Shown here piece by piece: positions 40,817-41,507 of a DNA stretch of 41,507 nt (position 1 is the stretch's first letter; each line of letters opens with the position of its first letter). Both the position numbers and the translations under genes were made by a program. The notes beneath the pieces are model-generated. The model was not told where the DNA came from. It searched no databases and was given only the letters and a program-made list of their open reading frames with translations. Source of the DNA: Nitrospiraceae bacterium. Lineage in GTDB: Bacteria; Nitrospirota; Thermodesulfovibrionia; UBA6902. The stretch lies in the NCBI GenBank assembly GCA_003599275.1, contig QZJG01000027.1:1-41507 (forward strand), read 5' to 3'.

Positions 40817-41082
40817 CGTTATTAATAAGACTTCCTGTTTCTCTTAATAGAGAATTTATGTGAGTGAGTGCAATTTAGATGCCATGTCCTTCTTATCTCC
40901 TGTCAACCGGAATTATGTGCAATACTATTTGTCAGATTTTGACCGGATAGTGAAAATATTATAATAATCAGTCACATTAAGTCTCCAATTAATATTATTT
41001 ATAAATCTTATAAGTTTTTAAAATTTGCATGGTTGCGCAAATAGGTATTATCTAAATCAAAGGAGAGTAAATAAAAATCTAT
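40817..41082. other. Gap between two minus-strand terminators, no 5S gene seen; possible short transcript
   Basis: 266 bp, AT-rich. No 5S rRNA features or tRNA are recognised on either strand. On the minus strand there is TATAAT at 40958-40963, about 140-175 nt before the terminator at 40776, and a tiny frame (MASKLHSLT) after a GGAG-type site. Weak evidence for a small RNA. Confidence 0.35.
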
Positions 41083-41118
41083 AAAAAAAGAGAGGCCATC
41101 TTTTGACGACCTCTCTTT
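41083..41118 (-). terminator. rRNA operon terminator
   Basis: On the minus strand AAAGAGAGG (from 41118 down) and CCTCTCTTT (to 41087) form a perfect 9-bp stem followed by a run of seven T. It stands about 30 bp after the end of 23S rRNA. Confidence 0.75.
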
Positions 41119-41146
41119 AACATTTAACTGCAGGATTCAGAATAAT

Positions 41147-41507
<361 letters not shown>

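Overview
The window is a bacterial chromosome segment of moderate GC content. The gene content includes futalosine-type menaquinone synthesis (mqnA), CxxCH-rich periplasmic cytochromes, a PEP-CTERM exported protein, archease/RtcB, many SPxx/lipobox-type exported proteins and a DOMON-like protein. This best fits an anaerobic or microaerobic Gram-negative of the Nitrospirota (Thermodesulfovibrionia-like) or a related deltaproteobacterial-type lineage. The assignment is inference from gene content; only about 360 nt of 23S rRNA is available to test it.

Layout. 1-4.0 kb: 3' part of a metallophosphoesterase, a lone HlyD-type adaptor, a convergent small zinc-ribbon protein, and an exported beta-propeller protein with a TolC-like helical tail. 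4.1-7.2 kb: two tandem, divergent 6-phosphofructokinases, then a DOMON-like protein. 7.4-10.5 kb: an AT-richer two-gene operon of P-loop ATPases with its own near-consensus promoter and a palindromic operator candidate. 10.6-12 kb: class II fructose-bisphosphate aldolase (minus), so the glycolytic genes flank the ATPase operon. 12.3-18.9 kb: ComEC, a glycine-zipper lipoprotein, PsiE family, an M36/thermolysin-fold peptidase, a small lipoprotein, and a DUF721/DciA-like protein.

18.9-26.4 kb is a translation/RNA block: rpmB (minus), then infB, DUF503/YlxP, rbfA, nrnA, archease, rtcB, and mqnA. 26.4-32.0 kb: DEAD-box helicase (minus), DoxX, MATE transporter, TrmJ-type rRNA/tRNA methyltransferase overlapping a NahK-like sugar kinase, and a small HNH protein (minus). 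32.0-34.5 kb is a cold-shock island: two csp genes, each preceded by an intrinsic terminator hairpin in its leader, with three small proteins (basic, zinc-ribbon, YwbE) between them and another uncharacterised small protein after. Long inverted repeats flank the first csp. 34.6-36.9 kb (minus): dusB, a YajG-like lipoprotein, and maf. 37.0-39.0 kb: two paralogous six-haem cytochromes with a small exported protein between them. 39.0-39.7 kb: the tail of an ISL3-type insertion sequence and a YafQ/RelE-type toxin-antitoxin pair. 39.9-40.8 kb: a PEP-CTERM protein flanked by copies of one palindromic repeat. 41.1 kb to the end: the 3' end of a 23S rRNA gene (minus) followed by a terminator with no 5S gene visible.

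Most genes are housekeeping. The parts most worth a second look are the ATPase pair with its operator, the paralogous csp leaders that carry terminators, the duplicated six-haem cytochrome cluster, and the repeats around csp and the PEP-CTERM gene.
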